DNA of 64,000 nt from Manduca sexta (lineage: Eukaryota > Arthropoda > Insecta > Lepidoptera > Sphingidae): assembly GCF_014839805.1 (NCBI RefSeq), contig NC_051138.1, positions 10,538,983-10,602,982 on the forward strand, written 5' to 3'. Under the pieces are notes generated by a model, which was given only the letters and a program-made list of their open reading frames with translations, was not told the origin of the DNA and ran no database searches. Positions 11,540-24,600 of this stretch are shown here, in pieces. How positions within the stretch are numbered: position 1 is the stretch's first letter; each line of letters starts with the position of its first letter. The position numbers and the translations under genes were made by a program.

Positions 11540-12036
11540 GCGTTCGGGAGGCTCCGACACATATTGTACCGAATACCGCAGTGTCTCAAGACGAAAGTCT
11601 TTGAACGGTGTGTGTTGCCAGTGATAACACATGGAACTGAGACGTGGTCGCTTACTATGGGCCTTAGCAGAAGGCTGAAGGTCACCCAGAGGGCAATGGG
11701 GAGAGCTATGCTCGGTGTTTCCTTGCGGGATCGAATCAGAAATGAGGAGAATCAAAGTAACCGACATAGACCTTAAAGTTGCGAAACTCAAGTGGCAGTG
11801 GGCAGGATACATAGCTCGTAGAACTGATGACCGTTGGAGCGGAAAAGTTCTGGAGTGGCGACCACGAATAGGGAAACGCAGCATAGGCAGGCCCTAAACG
11901 AAATGGACCGAGGACCTGGTGAGGGTCGCCAGGGTCCGACAGATGAGGGCTGCCCAGAACCGGTCCCTACGGCGCTCAATAAGGGAGGCCTATGTCCAGC
12001 AGTCAACGATTCCCGGCTGTAATGATGATGATTGTA
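11540..12036 (+). mobile_element. RTE-type LINE, 3' end fragment
   Basis: Three overlapping frames (11564-11776, 11715-11897, 11919-12022) together give the C-terminal part of an RTE reverse transcriptase protein. Visible pieces are RCVLPVITHGTETWSLT, RAMLGVSLRDRIRNEE, LKWQWAGYIARRTDDRWSGK and WRPRIGKRSIGRP, then RSIREAYVQQ. At least two frameshifts and a stop after GRP interrupt it. It ends in a short ATGATGATG tail, as RTE elements do. 5'-truncated and dead. Confidence 0.88.
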
Positions 12037-13444
12037 GAAAGGCGTTTTGTCTACGGCCCCATTATGAGTATAAGAATTTTATAATTTCTGATTCTAACAG
12101 AAACAATAGCATATATAAAAATCAATAATACTTTTGTATCTAAGAGGAAACATTGAAACATCAAAAGTATTGTCATTGAGAGTACCTCTTGACATGTTCA
12201 ACAATAATAAAATCGATCATAATATTCTACCAAGAATCCTCTTTATTTGAATGAGATTACTTGTGTTACTGTGGTGGTTTCTGCGGCTTCACCGTTGTAT
12301 TTGTAAAACAAGTAATAAGGTTATTAAATTCCGCCAAATTCCATCAAAATCAATACAGGGATTTTTACATTTACCTGCTTCTACGATCTTCATAAACTAC
12401 CACATTTATAAGATTATTAAGACATATTAATTAAATACACACAAATTAATGACACAAAACAGTAAATAAACCAATTCCCAACACAATTATCGTGTGATTT
12501 TAAGTTCCAAATTCCGAAGTCGGTTCTACGTGGAATCGTTTGCGAACGCATAAGTAAAGGAGCCATTACTCGTCCGTCTTGTTTGTATTAAGTTGAATCT
12601 TTTATAAAGAGCAGGCGTGACTTGGGACCCGTACCGCGTCTCTAATGATGATTTACTCCCGCATGTTCCCACGGACGATGTAATTTTCTCGTACTAAAGC
12701 TATACTATTGTCCAAGCTAAAGTGAAAACAAATGAAGAAACGCCTCCTTTTAATCATTCATTCGTGTGAGCAACGTGCGGTGGCTTCATTGAGATTTATT
12801 TTGCCTTTTATCGGTCAGTTTCTTGCGACTAAGCGATTCTTATAAGCATTTGCTCGTTATTTACGTTCCGTTTGGTTTTAGTGGTGAATATGTATTATGA
12901 AGAATTTTTTCGCATATTTAAATTTTTAAAGATATGTAGTATCTTGATTATTACAAGGTAGAAGAATATTTAATTTATTATTCGTATACGTAATATAGGC
13001 ACATCTAAATTTTCTATTCATAAGCCTTTCGATATAATATTATTTTTTACAGATATCTAGACCAGGTACCTAACAAAATAAGAAAACTTTTCTGATGTAA
13101 CCTACGAAAAAATCTCCTGCTACAATAATAATAAATGATTAATACTCACAAAAGAAAACAAACAATACCTCCATCTGTGCTAATATGTATTACGATATCC
13201 AATCTCTATGAATGTTAATATCAAACGCAATGTTTACTAAAAACTCGGAAGGTAATAATTTTATTCCACTTGTGAAGACCGGTTGGTATTGTACTTCCAG
13301 CGCATGCTTGATACACGTGGAAAAACTTTTTTATGACTCGCTTTGACTTTTAATGGAGCAAATATAACTTAGTAGTTTTCATGTAGGACTGTTGAAAGTA
13401 TTTTAATAATCACTTACAGTTATTTATTTTATATCATGTTATTT
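12037..13444. other. gene-free interval
   Basis: AT-rich; no supported gene, repeat boundary or RNA. Confidence 0.55.
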
Positions 13445-13755
13445 GCAGTGTAAGCGGCGAAAGCCTAGTTAAGAGTGGAATGGACTACCAAGACGAATGT
13501 ACGTAGGTTCTAAACTCAAAGTGCACCTCTGACTGTCAGTTATAAGTGTATTATTTGTGAATAATCGCTTGCTTTAACGATGAGCGAAAACATCGTGAGG
13601 GAACATGCATATCTGAGATATTCTCCAAAAGAATTTAGAGAGTATGTGACGACTAAGTAACTACTACTAACCTGCACTAGGCCAACATGGTAGACTAAGC
13701 TTTAAACGCTTTCAGTATTAGAGGAGGCCTGTGCCTAGCAGTGGGTAGTATTATT
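13445..13755 (+). mobile_element. tRNA-derived SINE copy, old
   Basis: Same family as 7822-8153 but on the + strand: AGCGGCGAAAGCCTAGTT at the head with a degenerate A box, a B-box relic (GGTTCTAAACTC), the conserved AACATCGTGAGGGAAC and GCACTAGGCCAACATGG body blocks, and CCTAGCAGTGGGTAG at the end. Many mutations make it older; no clear target duplication. Confidence 0.8.
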
Positions 13756-14334
13756 TATGAATATACAAAGTACAAACATATTTAAACACGTCAATAAAAT
13801 ACGTTACACTTCTAGCAATATTTAAAAATGCGAGCTGAACCTACCGGACCTACTTCTGCCAAGTATACAATTGGAAAGACATATGAAAATTATAATTATA
13901 ATTAGTATTAAGGATAATTGTTTTACATCACATAATGAAATCAGGGGTGCTTCTAGCGCCTCTGCCTACCCTTTCAGAGCAAAAGACGTGAACGTGTGTT
14001 TGGGTAAATGTAAAACAATTTATTAGCTCAATGGATTTTAGAGCAAGAGAAATATTGGTATTATCTGGTTTGCGTAGGCTAATTTTAATAACGTTAACTA
14101 TGATGAGTGACGCATCCCATGCTGCTTTGGTTATTTAATTTGATATGAGCATTAGTGCGTTCCATTTGCATCGATAAAGGATTAATTTACTATAGCAATA
14201 ACGAAATAGGTATTCCAACTTATTTCTGTTGAACTTATTTCTATGTCATCTGGTCTAATTTTAGTTTTTATCCGGTTCGACTTAGGCGACTCTAATGACC
14301 AATGTACATAAACATACCGACGCTTACATACAAA

Positions 14335-14680
14335 CTGTCCTAAAAAATATTGTCAAGCGGAGGTCCAGATATAGAGCACCCCTTGGGATATCAGAATTAT
14401 CCCTATGTATGTTCTGCGATTTATCATAGTTTCCGAGTTATGAATACTTTTCTAAATTTTTGAGAATTTTCGATTTGAACAATAACATTTTTGTTTTTTT
14501 TTTAAAGTAGAAGACTTCTTCGTTATTTTCTTGTTGCAATTAAATATCCATTAGTTGTACTTTATTACTAAAAACAATCAGCTTCCTAACTTTAATGCAA
14601 ATTAGGAAAATGTTGGTGTAAACTGAAAAACTTATGTTTTATGAATTATGACTTAACTTTTCTACGTTAAATCAAAAATC
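14335..14680. repeat. dispersed repeat, inverted partner of 61065-61405
   Basis: GTCAAGCGGAGGTCCAGA, then ATAGAGCACCCCTTGGG, then a region with TGTTCTGCGATTTATCATAG and a long AT-rich tail. The reverse complement of the same block order occurs at 61065-61405. No protein frame. Confidence 0.7.
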
Positions 14681-14752
14681 TAAACAGGTGACTTCATGGT
14701 TCTAAGGTATGTGCAAAAAATCTCCAGACTCAACTTAAATGTTCAGTAAAAA

Positions 14753-14826
14753 ACCGGCCAAATGCTAGATACTCGCTACTACTACTAGTCAGACTCGCGC
14801 ACCGAGGGTTCCGTACGAACTTGTAA
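14753..14826. repeat. terminal fragment of dispersed repeat seen at 46080-47105
   Basis: AAACCGGCCAAATGC, then TCAGACTCGCGCACCGAG and GGTTCCGTACGAACTT. This is the reverse complement of the end of the 46-47 kb repeat (GACTCGCGCTTGGCCGGCTT). Confidence 0.65.
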
Positions 14827-16424
14827 GTGTATAAGTAAAGAGAATCGACTCATAGTTATGGTAATTTTATTGCAAAATGAAACCCATTTACACACCGGAT
14901 TCATAATATTATACAATTTGTATGTCATTTGACACTTACGTCACGGTACTCTATAACTTACATGTGAAATAAAAACAATTAATACAATAAAAATGACACA
15001 CAAAAAAGTTTTAAAGAATTCTATCTCTATAGACGCTCGATATAATAAAGTCATATTAAAGGAATTTATACAGCCGTTTTACGATTAAATTTGGTGTAAA
15101 AGTAACGTGGTTCTTCTAGTTGTACTACGAATTCCGTTATACTGCTTCCGAATTGCTTTATAATATTAAAAATTATAAAGCAATAGATTATTATGGTTAA
15201 TTTTAGAAATAGAATATATCACAGCTGCCTTTTGTCTAACACTATCGCCCCGCGCTGACTTGTTATACGAGAATTAAGACACAAGTGGAGGCAACAATCT
15301 AACAATATTTTGTTTAAATACTTATATAAGTATCGAAATGTTTTGTTGTTGTTATTTTAAAAACGTTATCTATATAGATTAACTATGAAACTTGCTATAA
15401 CTAATTTCTAATGTAATCAACAGCGATTACTTATGAGTGGCTTGGACTAATTGCTAATAGGTATAATCAACAGTTTTGTATGGAAATTAACTCAGGCAGC
15501 TGGGTCTTATAGTGTTTTTTAATCGTATATTGATTAATTCTTATCGGCATTGGTATCAAGATTATTCTGCACGGTTACAGCGTCTTCGTGGAAACTTATA
15601 AAAAAATGAATGGTCGTAGTAAAAAATGACAGTGTTCCAAAATGGACGAAACGTCTCTGTAATAAGAATGAAAAAAAAAATTTGCGAATATCGTTCCAAA
15701 GCAATTGTAGCGATGTCGGCAGATAGTTGGGTTTTGTTTCTTTTATAAAATCGAATCGATACGACAGCAACTACGCAGATTGTGTAGTCAATATCGAAAC
15801 AGTATTTCAACTTTATGACTTTCACATGAACTGAAAACCATGATTTTCTACTTCACCAATGTATCAATTAGTCCGATGCTGTGAGCAAAAGCTAGTTGCT
15901 AATAAATAGCAACCAAAACCCTTTGCATATAGTTTTCTCATGTTAATGATGCTTTTGTAAAACTTATTGGTGTACCTATTTGTCAAATATAAATAATAAA
16001 ATAACAGCAATAAGATCGCAAATCATAAACGCTTACTGTAGTTTTGTTTTACTAGACGGTGGCTGGTCATCGGGCACGCCCCCTCAGCCGCTTTAATTAA
16101 CACCGGCCCGAAACGAATATTAAATGTTCGCAAATAGACTTATTTGTCCGTATGTGCGTCCTATTCCCCGCAACTCAACATTAATTGAGATTTCCCGGCC
16201 TTTGTCTACATCGAATTAGGCAAAGTTTACGGAATCGAGCGGGGCTTGATCGCAGCGGTTCACTGAATAGCAAAATACAGTACCACTGCGCAAACAAACT
16301 ATTCTTATTTGCTGGTTTAGATCGATTCAAATTGATTTTAGATGTGGTAGGTACTTGTTTATTTGTTATTAGCAGCATGGCTAAATTATTTAGAGTAAGA
16401 GAGAGTACTAAAGTCGGAAGGACT
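14827..16424. other. gene-free interval
   Basis: No supported gene. CAAAAGCTAGT at 15888-15898 resembles a Helitron 3' end but lacks the GC hairpin. Confidence 0.5.
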
Positions 16425-16650
16425 AAGTCTTAAGTTCTCCACGCCGGCCTAGCGCAGATTAGCAGACTTCACATACCCTAAAAATTCTTATAGAGAACTT
16501 CTCAGGTAGATGTCTGCATCGTGCTTTCGTTTACTGAGCAAGCGATATTTCGCTAAGAATACACATAATTAAAAAAATAGTCGGACATATATGCTGTTCA
16601 CTTTTGTACCTACCGACATTTGTCGTTGCTATCGCGGTGTATTCGGTGTA
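16425..16650 (-). mobile_element. tRNA-derived SINE copy, diverged and truncated
   Basis: Matches the 7822-8153 SINE on the - strand: TCCACGCCGGCCTAGCGCAG, GAGAACTTCTCAGGTAG, AAGAATACACA and TTGCTATCGCGGTG at the tRNA-like end. Heavily mutated; the LINE-like tail is missing. Confidence 0.72.
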
Positions 16651-16757
16651 TTCCTTAGTTACTACATCAATTGACATTGGTAACATTATAATTATCAACA
16701 TATGAAGTGTTATTCACTTAGCCATTATTTGCTGGTTATAGGATATTTTTTATATCC

Positions 16758-16945
16758 ATCCGAATAGCGACCACCGTACACATGGTGTTAAAACCGGCCA
16801 CAGTGGTGGTTGTAAATGTGTCGCCTTCCTGATTCAACAGGCCGGCATAATTGTGTCGACTGCCGAAGGATAATCATCGCCCGTTAGTCGACATTCTATT
16901 GAACTCAAATCCACTCACTATCCCTTGCAGTGGGATCATGCTATG
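16758..16945 (+). repeat. dispersed repeat family R1 (GCGACCAC...GTCGACATTC)
   Basis: Block order: CGAATAGCGACCACCG, ACCGGCCACAG, AACAGGCCGGCATAATTG, TGTCGACTGCCGAAGG, TAGTCGACATTCTATTG, then a target-like end TTGCAGTGGGATCAT. The same order recurs at 36020, 39525 (reversed), 42238 and 59528. No coding frame; probably a LINE 3' tail or SINE. Confidence 0.7.
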
Positions 16946-18694
16946 TACTTATAAAAAAAGACAAAAATAGTTCCGTGCATTTATTACGATATTGTCCTTA
17001 CTTAATATTATACTAAATATTTTTCTTCCTCACTGGTAATTTAAGACTGAAAAATATATGTTCATAGAGATTTTTTTAACGTGTCCATTTTCATCTTATT
17101 AATTGGTAATTATGTAACCAATTTGTTAAAAAAAACACGTTTGATGCAAAGTTTATAAACGCTTAGCAAGCACTCCACAATTTCCGAAATTCTCATCTAA
17201 TTGGCATTATAATTGCAATGCCTCAAATAAGCATTACATGCTATGGATTAAGCAATAAATATACAGCATCCTAGCTAAATAACAGAATAAGACTTAATTA
17301 AGCAAGTTATTAAATTATATTACTTACCACACGAAAGCCGTAAAGAATAGAGTCAAGTCGAACATTTTCCAAATATATTCCCAAGGAAAACGAATAGACT
17401 AAAGAATAATATCAAGATACATATTCACGGTTATTCTACTTGACCACTAAAATAAAGCGAGAAACAAAATATAATCAAAAGTAATTGCACTTAAAAACTC
17501 TGGTAACATACTAGTGACATCTATTGAGGCGGAGAGAAACTACTCGTAAGGTCCAAGAACGAAACACTTTAATTATAATAATTTGGAACGTGGCAGTGTG
17601 AGCAATTACTAGGAAAACATTTAATTATTAACTTTAAATAATTGAGTGTTCGGATATAGTGCATTAAAAGTTGTTGAATGTTGTATTACACGCCTAGGTA
17701 GTATTTTGTCTTATTTATTATTTAAATTCACAATTCCAGGTACGTCGGCTCAATAATAACGGGGAAATTAATTTTTATGAATCACATATATCTTTGTATT
17801 TTTTCTATGTGATTTTTTTTAATACTTTACATCTAAAAACATCAACTAGCACTCTACCTTATATAACAGCTCATAATGAATTTACCTATTATTAACATTT
17901 TTGAAGTATCGTCCGTCAAAACGCAACTAAGTGCTTAATAGCCTTATTAATTTTGAATTAACATTTTTCTGCCCTGAGTCATGTCCCTGGCCCCTTCTAG
18001 TTATAAAAATATGCAACAGCGCTACCCTAATGCAAAGCTCCCGGCGCGTTGATTTTAAAAGGAGATATTTCCGGAAAAGAGCGCATGCATTATTAAGGGT
18101 TCCGCAAGACCTAAAAGGCAATTCCCAAAGTGATTATAGATCTGTGTTTTATACTAATTCGTTTTTGTTATATCGGTTGCAATTCAGTTATTCTTCCTTT
18201 ATTCAGTAGTTGTCAAGTGATATCGTATTAGTTTCGTAAAAAAATATATTTAGACTTGAAAGTGAATAACAAAATCAAAGGTGTGTAAAATTATCAGACA
18301 TGTCATTAAGCAACTCTCCACTTTACTAACAAAACCAAAACTAGATTAACTTCCAAAAAAGTTATAGCTAAACATTATGCGGAACCCAAACTATTTTAAT
18401 TTATGCGAAAAAATATTTAACTGAATAACAATATTATTATGGCAGTATTTTTGACATTGGCAGCGTCGCGGCGTAGAGCGCATGCGTGCGACAGACGCGA
18501 CCGGATTTAAATTTAGAACCGAACACAATTTCGCTGTCCTATTTCAACCATACTAACCGTGGTTTAATGAAATTTCAAGTTCACGTAATCTTTATTTGTG
18601 AATACAATATAGTGAATATCATGCTGTGAAATGAGGATGAGGATAGTTTGAAGTTAGTGTAACCGATTGTGAAACTTGACAATACCACCCGAAG
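16946..18694. other. upstream region of the Beat gene
   Basis: No gene. About 220 bp before the Beat start codon there is a local GC-rich stretch (18465-18505) with GCGCATGCGT, an NRF-1-type palindrome, in otherwise AT-rich DNA. This could belong to the promoter; no TATA box is evident. Transcription start not located. Confidence 0.4.
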
Positions 18695-21600
18695 ATGTTT
18701 CCAGCGCTCCTCGTTTTATTACTATTGTGCAGACAAGGTATGTACATTTTAGTTTCTTTTTATTATACGATTACAATGTCTCGAATGCTTTGTTTTTCAT
18801 ATCTTTTTTAATTCACGCGTGAACTTCGACACTTTAATATCGAAGATAGTTATGGAGAAATTTCATAATAACATTGTAATTGGGTTCAAAAAGTGTTATC
18901 GATATTGTAAACCAGTCTTTTACGGGAAAGGATGTACGAGCTGTTAATTACGCTTGCATATTTATGAAGCATTACAAATCCCAAGATTATTCCTATTTAT
19001 ATGATAAATATTGAATATATTAGTATCAGAATAGCTCGAACACATTGTAAATACGATAATCTCGAAATTATTGAAATAAGAATGATTTAATAGTGTGTGA
19101 TTATGACACAAGTAGAAAACTATTCAAATATTTGACCTTATTTGCTTTGTCTTTAGATATTTAATTGCTCGCGACTTCACCCACGTAAAAAGCCCGCTAC
19201 AACCATCCCTCAACCACAGTAGAGATCCATAGTAATCTGTATGATGCCAGCGCCATTTCAAGAATCTGATTAAAATCCCATAATTCCCACAAACTGTCGC
19301 ATTTATAATATTACACACAGGCACAACTTCAAATTGAAACAGATAGCTTTATTGACCGAAAGTAGTATGTATATATTTTTTTTCAAATGAAAGACAAGTA
19401 AAAAAGCCGGTTGTCGGTAAATGATCACGACTACACGTAAATAGTCGCAACACGTGGAAATTACACACCACTGCATAACTATGATCTGCTCTCAGTCTAT
19501 ACATATTAAGAAACCTCTGTTATTAAACAGAAAATACATCGCGTCAAGTGCCACCAAGTTACCAACATTTCGCCATGTTCCGTCCCATGATGTGACAGGG
19601 GGCGGCTCTATCGCCAGATTTAATTCCAACTCAGCTCTGGGCTGACGAGCTAAAAAACTCAATGTAACAAAATTACATGTCTGTTATTCAGATTCAGTTA
19701 CAAGTGTCCGCCTCGTGGAACTGCGGGTACCGACGCATGAGCGGGAGGGGGGCTCCGCTCTCCTCGGCTGCCAATATGACATGGAAGATGACGTGCTCTA
19801 CTCGGTAAAGTGGTATAAGGACTCTAACGAGTTCTTCAGATACGCGCCGAAGAACTATCCGCCCATAAAACATTTTGACAGGCGGGGAGTTTATGTTGAT
19901 GTAAGTTTATGCTTTACTTACAGATATCTTTAGTTTGACGAATTCCGACATTGCGCAAGGTTTGTTGCACTACTTATAATGACGCCCATTGTCTAAGGTG
20001 CCTGCGCCCGCTCCATGTGCGATAGAGAGGGTCACAGAGGGTTTTCGTTGGTATGGCAATATAGGGTGTATATAATGCTGGGGACTCGATTCGGCGTGAT
20101 GACATTAATAATTTCTTTTAACCTCGCAAAAAGTGACAGTGACTTTTAAAGTCGTAAAAAAACCTCTTTTAACTTCGTCTGCATGGCGTGATAGTTAGGA
20201 ATATACAAAAAATAGTAAAGAATATCATATATTCACCAATTGCGAGTGCCATTAGAGTTTTATGGAATTCCTAGTAAAAAATAAAGTAAGAGTAGTTATA
20301 AACGCAGTTCATTGTGCTTCGGTTGGAAGTATTATATTCCATCGATCTTAATAAAAAGCAGAGACACTTACAGCTCGACATTAGCTCGGCCACAAGCGGT
20401 GGGACGGGCGGTGCGGCGCGGTTCCGCACCGTTTGCCGCTTTGCCAAGCCACGGCTAGGCGCAGCGAGTGTGACACCGAATCACTGGACGCAAGATTTTA
20501 TCCATTATTGTTTAAAGGCGAGATTTTTCACTTTGTTATTATTGTATTTAAAGTAATATTTCTTAGTACAAATTAAAATGGGGGTTTATTATTCAAATTT
20601 CAAACTAAAACAAGCTCCAGTTTGATGAATATCGACGGCTGTAATATACTGAATTATAGATATATTAGGGAATATAGAAGAGTATGTATAAATACTTTTG
20701 TTATTGTAAATGCATTATAGTACATTGAACAAAATTCACTCTAATTATAATGCCGTCAAATGATTAATAGTATCACCACAGAATCAATGTTTGTCGTTAG
20801 GCGGATTACAGTAGACAAATCCGCCTGATGTCGCCCGCTACAGCTATTTACCGCCGCTGCCGGCCCCGCCGCTCGTAACACCTCTTATACGTTACCATAC
20901 AATAGTTTTTTTCCACTACTCTCGCCGCCACTGGTGGCCGAGCGCTTAGCCTTAATCGATATGGTAATCTAAACCTGTTTAAATTCCAGTGACATTTTTA
21001 ATTTCAGATACAGATTTCCTCATATTAGCAAATACGCTTAATGATTTTTTTGCCTTATATAATATAAATTGTACATATTTTTTACTTACTGCATTTAACG
21101 CTAGAATGCATCGCTCCAGGCTGTTCTCATTTGGAATGTGACATACGCGATACAATCAGATATTATCGATATGACCTCACCATCGATGCAGACCTGTACC
21201 GCTGTATCAATAGATTAAATGCGACTGTGACTGGCGACATCGAGTAATAGAATAATAATACATACTGTTCAATTTATAATGCCGTCTCTGCATACGCTCC
21301 CCAGATCAACTGCAGTCAAGACGATAAAGACGTCTTCAGGTCGGCCCTGGAACTTGTATTCGACCAAATACCCACAAATGCAATCACTGTAGTGGGAGGT
21401 GACCTTAATGGTCATATAGGAGAGAGAGGTGCCGCATTTAATAGGATTCACGGGGGATATGGCTTTGGTACTTTGAATATTCCAGTGAAAACAATTTTGA
21501 CGACTGCAGCTGCTTTTGATTTGGCCGTTGTAAATTCATTCTTCACAAAAAAGACTGAACATCTAGTCACGTAAAAGAGCGGCAACGCAGCCTCCCAGAT

Positions 21601-24600
21601 TAATTATATTCCGCTAAACCGAGCACATATCAGACGCATCAATAATTGCAAGGCTATGCCAGGAAAGTGTGCCATTACCCAACACCGCATCGTCATTATG
21701 GATATAATTTACCAAAAAAAGCTGATAGAAAGACCTGTCAGACCTCCTGAACTCGTCAAGTGGTGGAACTTAAAAGGTGAAAAAGCTAAAAAGTTTTGTC
21801 AACAGCTTGAATATCCTGAGTTGGATATATATACAAACTGGGAGCATTTACAAAAAATCATATGCACGCTTCCAAATAATATCTTAGGTCGCACGAAAGA
21901 TAACAATAAAATCAATAAATAAACTAGGTGGTGGAACGAAGGCGTGCAAGACGCGGTGCATTTAAAAACTGGCAGTCCAGTATAAGAGAATTAAGAAGGA
22001 AACTAAGAAAATTATTGCTATCGGAAAGGCGCACTCTCAATGGGAACTGTACAAATCGCTGGAAACTAAGGAAGACCAAAAGCAAATTTACAAGCTCGCC
22101 AAACAACGCTCTCAAAGTTCTAAGGATCCGACTCGAGGCAGAACCATCAAGGATGCTTCTGGAGAGCTTGAGTACAGGGACAGAGACATAATTATAACCT
22201 GGCAGTCGTTTAACGATAAGCTTCTCAACACTGAAGCTACTAACATTCAATTGCTATTACTGTCACCGAATTCCGGACTCATTACGCCTATACACCCCAA
22301 CGAGATCAACAAAGCACTTCGGAAGATATCCAATAAGAAAGCTGTGGGACCAGATGGTATTCCCATCGACGTGTGGAAATATCTCGGCGATAAGGGTATA
22401 GACATACATACCAAATTATTCAACGGCATGATGATGTCCTCAAAGATGCCTCTAGCATGGCGTTTGAGCACAACAGTGCAAATATACAAAGGCAAGGGTG
22501 ACAAATTTGAATGCATTGGTATAAAGCTTATGTGTCATACGATGAAACTATATGAACGAGTCATCGACAGCCGACTAAGATCAGAGAACTCGCTCACAAG
22601 AAACCACTAGAGTTTTGTACCAGGTGTTTCCACAATCACCCAATATGATCAGTACAAATACCTAGGAAACATGATGCATAGGAAAAATTCAGGAAACCTA
22701 GAACACAACATTCAATACCGCATAGCAGCAGCATGGCTCAAGTGGCGAGAAGTTACAGGGGTCATTTGCGACAAAAAGATGCCGGTTAAGCTTAAAGGGC
22801 TCGTCTATAAGACCATCATTAAGCCTGTCCTCATGTACGGCAGTGAGACCTGGGCTGTCACACAGGGGCATGTTCATACCATCTGCGTTGCTGATGTTGT
22901 TGAAGATGTTAAGATGGATGTGTGGCGTTACGAAGATGGATAAGATTCGTAAAGAGCATGTGCGCGGAAGTCTCGAAGTACGGAACATCGTGGATAAACT
23001 GCAAGAAAACAGACTGAGTTAGTACGGACGTGTCAGACGAAAACCACCTGATTAAGTTGGCAACCAGGTATTGGAACTGTCCATCCCAGGAAAAAGACCT
23101 AGAGGGAGACCAAAAACTACATGGGCAAATGTGTTGCAAGGCGACATGGTAACATGCAATATTTCCGATGACGACGTTATGAATAGAGCGAAGTGAAAGA
23201 AAAATGTGAAGAAGGCTGACCCCACCATCATGTGGGAAGGTTAGTCAGGAAGAGAGAGTAAAAGCAATAACAGCCCCATGCAAACCACACTAAAGAAAAC
23301 TCGTAGGAGCTGCCACCATACAAATGTCATAGTATAGACAAAAGTCACAGTAACATTGACTGTCACTATTAGGTGTTAACAGGACATTTCATTGTACAAT
23401 GTCTATGCTTGCGAAATTTTCTTAAAATAAGTATTGAATGCAATATAATATTATGAAAATTTCGTGTTCCCCAAGTTAGAAAACCTATATAACTTAAAAT
23501 AAATAAATATTTGAAAATAAAAATAAACCTATAAATTAATTCATATCCTCAACTTATCCCAGTCTCTCCACTACAAATGCCATTGGGTCTTATGTCACTT
23601 TACTAAATATATCAAAGCATGAAGTGTTAAATTTATACATATTTTGTTACTTGTGGCAATAAATCACATTATACATTGTTTGTATATTACTATTGGTTCA
23701 ACAGACATGTTTCAAAACTTAACGTACACGCACAAATGCATTTACCTATTTTGTTTTTATTGTTATTATAAGTGGCTGTTATTTAAAACTAACATTTACT
23801 CATAATGACACTTATCCTAGGACAGAATTTTATATTCGCGGTTGACATTAACATTAATCTCGTTCTGAGAACCGAATCTACAACGTAAGCTTCATAGGTG
23901 GTACGTCACCCGCTGGATAGGGCTGTGACGGGACTATCGTTCCAGGAATCCCGGTCATCTGCCACAGAGGTAACACTGGTGAACTTAACGCGCGACTCCG
24001 CGGGAATGTACAGCTGCGAGGTCTCGGGAGAGGCACCTAACTTCACCACTGTTACCAGTCAGAAATATATCACAATGCATTGTAAGTGGATATCATTATA
24101 ATCCATATTATTAATTATAAAAAGCTCGCAATTACGAGACTAAAAAAAAAATTTTTTTTTAGTTTTCTGAAGGTCAAGAGTATCTTCAAAGAAATTTTCG
24201 AATGAAACACAGAATTTATGGATAAATCTTTAATCCTTCTAGTGCTCCCGGATAGAGGTCCACAAACAACTGGACTGCAAGAACGATACTTCATAGACGA
24301 TGAAGTCCTTGCCAATTGCACGTCGTCTGCATCCCGGCCTGAGGCTCATCTAAAATGGCTTATAAACGGTCGACCCGCTCCGCGACACTTCCTTATAGGT
24401 CCCTGGTACAGAGTATCCGTACAACGAGCTGATGCCGTGGAAACGACTTTACAACTGAGGTTCAGGGTTGTTCCGTCAGATTTCAATGATGGAGCAATGC
24501 GGATTAAGGTGAGTTTTTCTTTTACGGGTACGGCGAAGTGCCTTACCTGATGGCAGAGTGATATTCATATAAGTATCGGTTTATGAGAGAACATTATCAT

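Noticed and set aside
11528..11884. 118-codon - strand frame opposite the RTE fragment
   Set aside because: Shadow of the LINE 3' end, which reads convincingly on the + strand.
15534..15825. Two overlapping - strand frames of 78 and 87 codons
   Set aside because: No family resemblance, no splice or start context; typical chance frames in AT-rich DNA.
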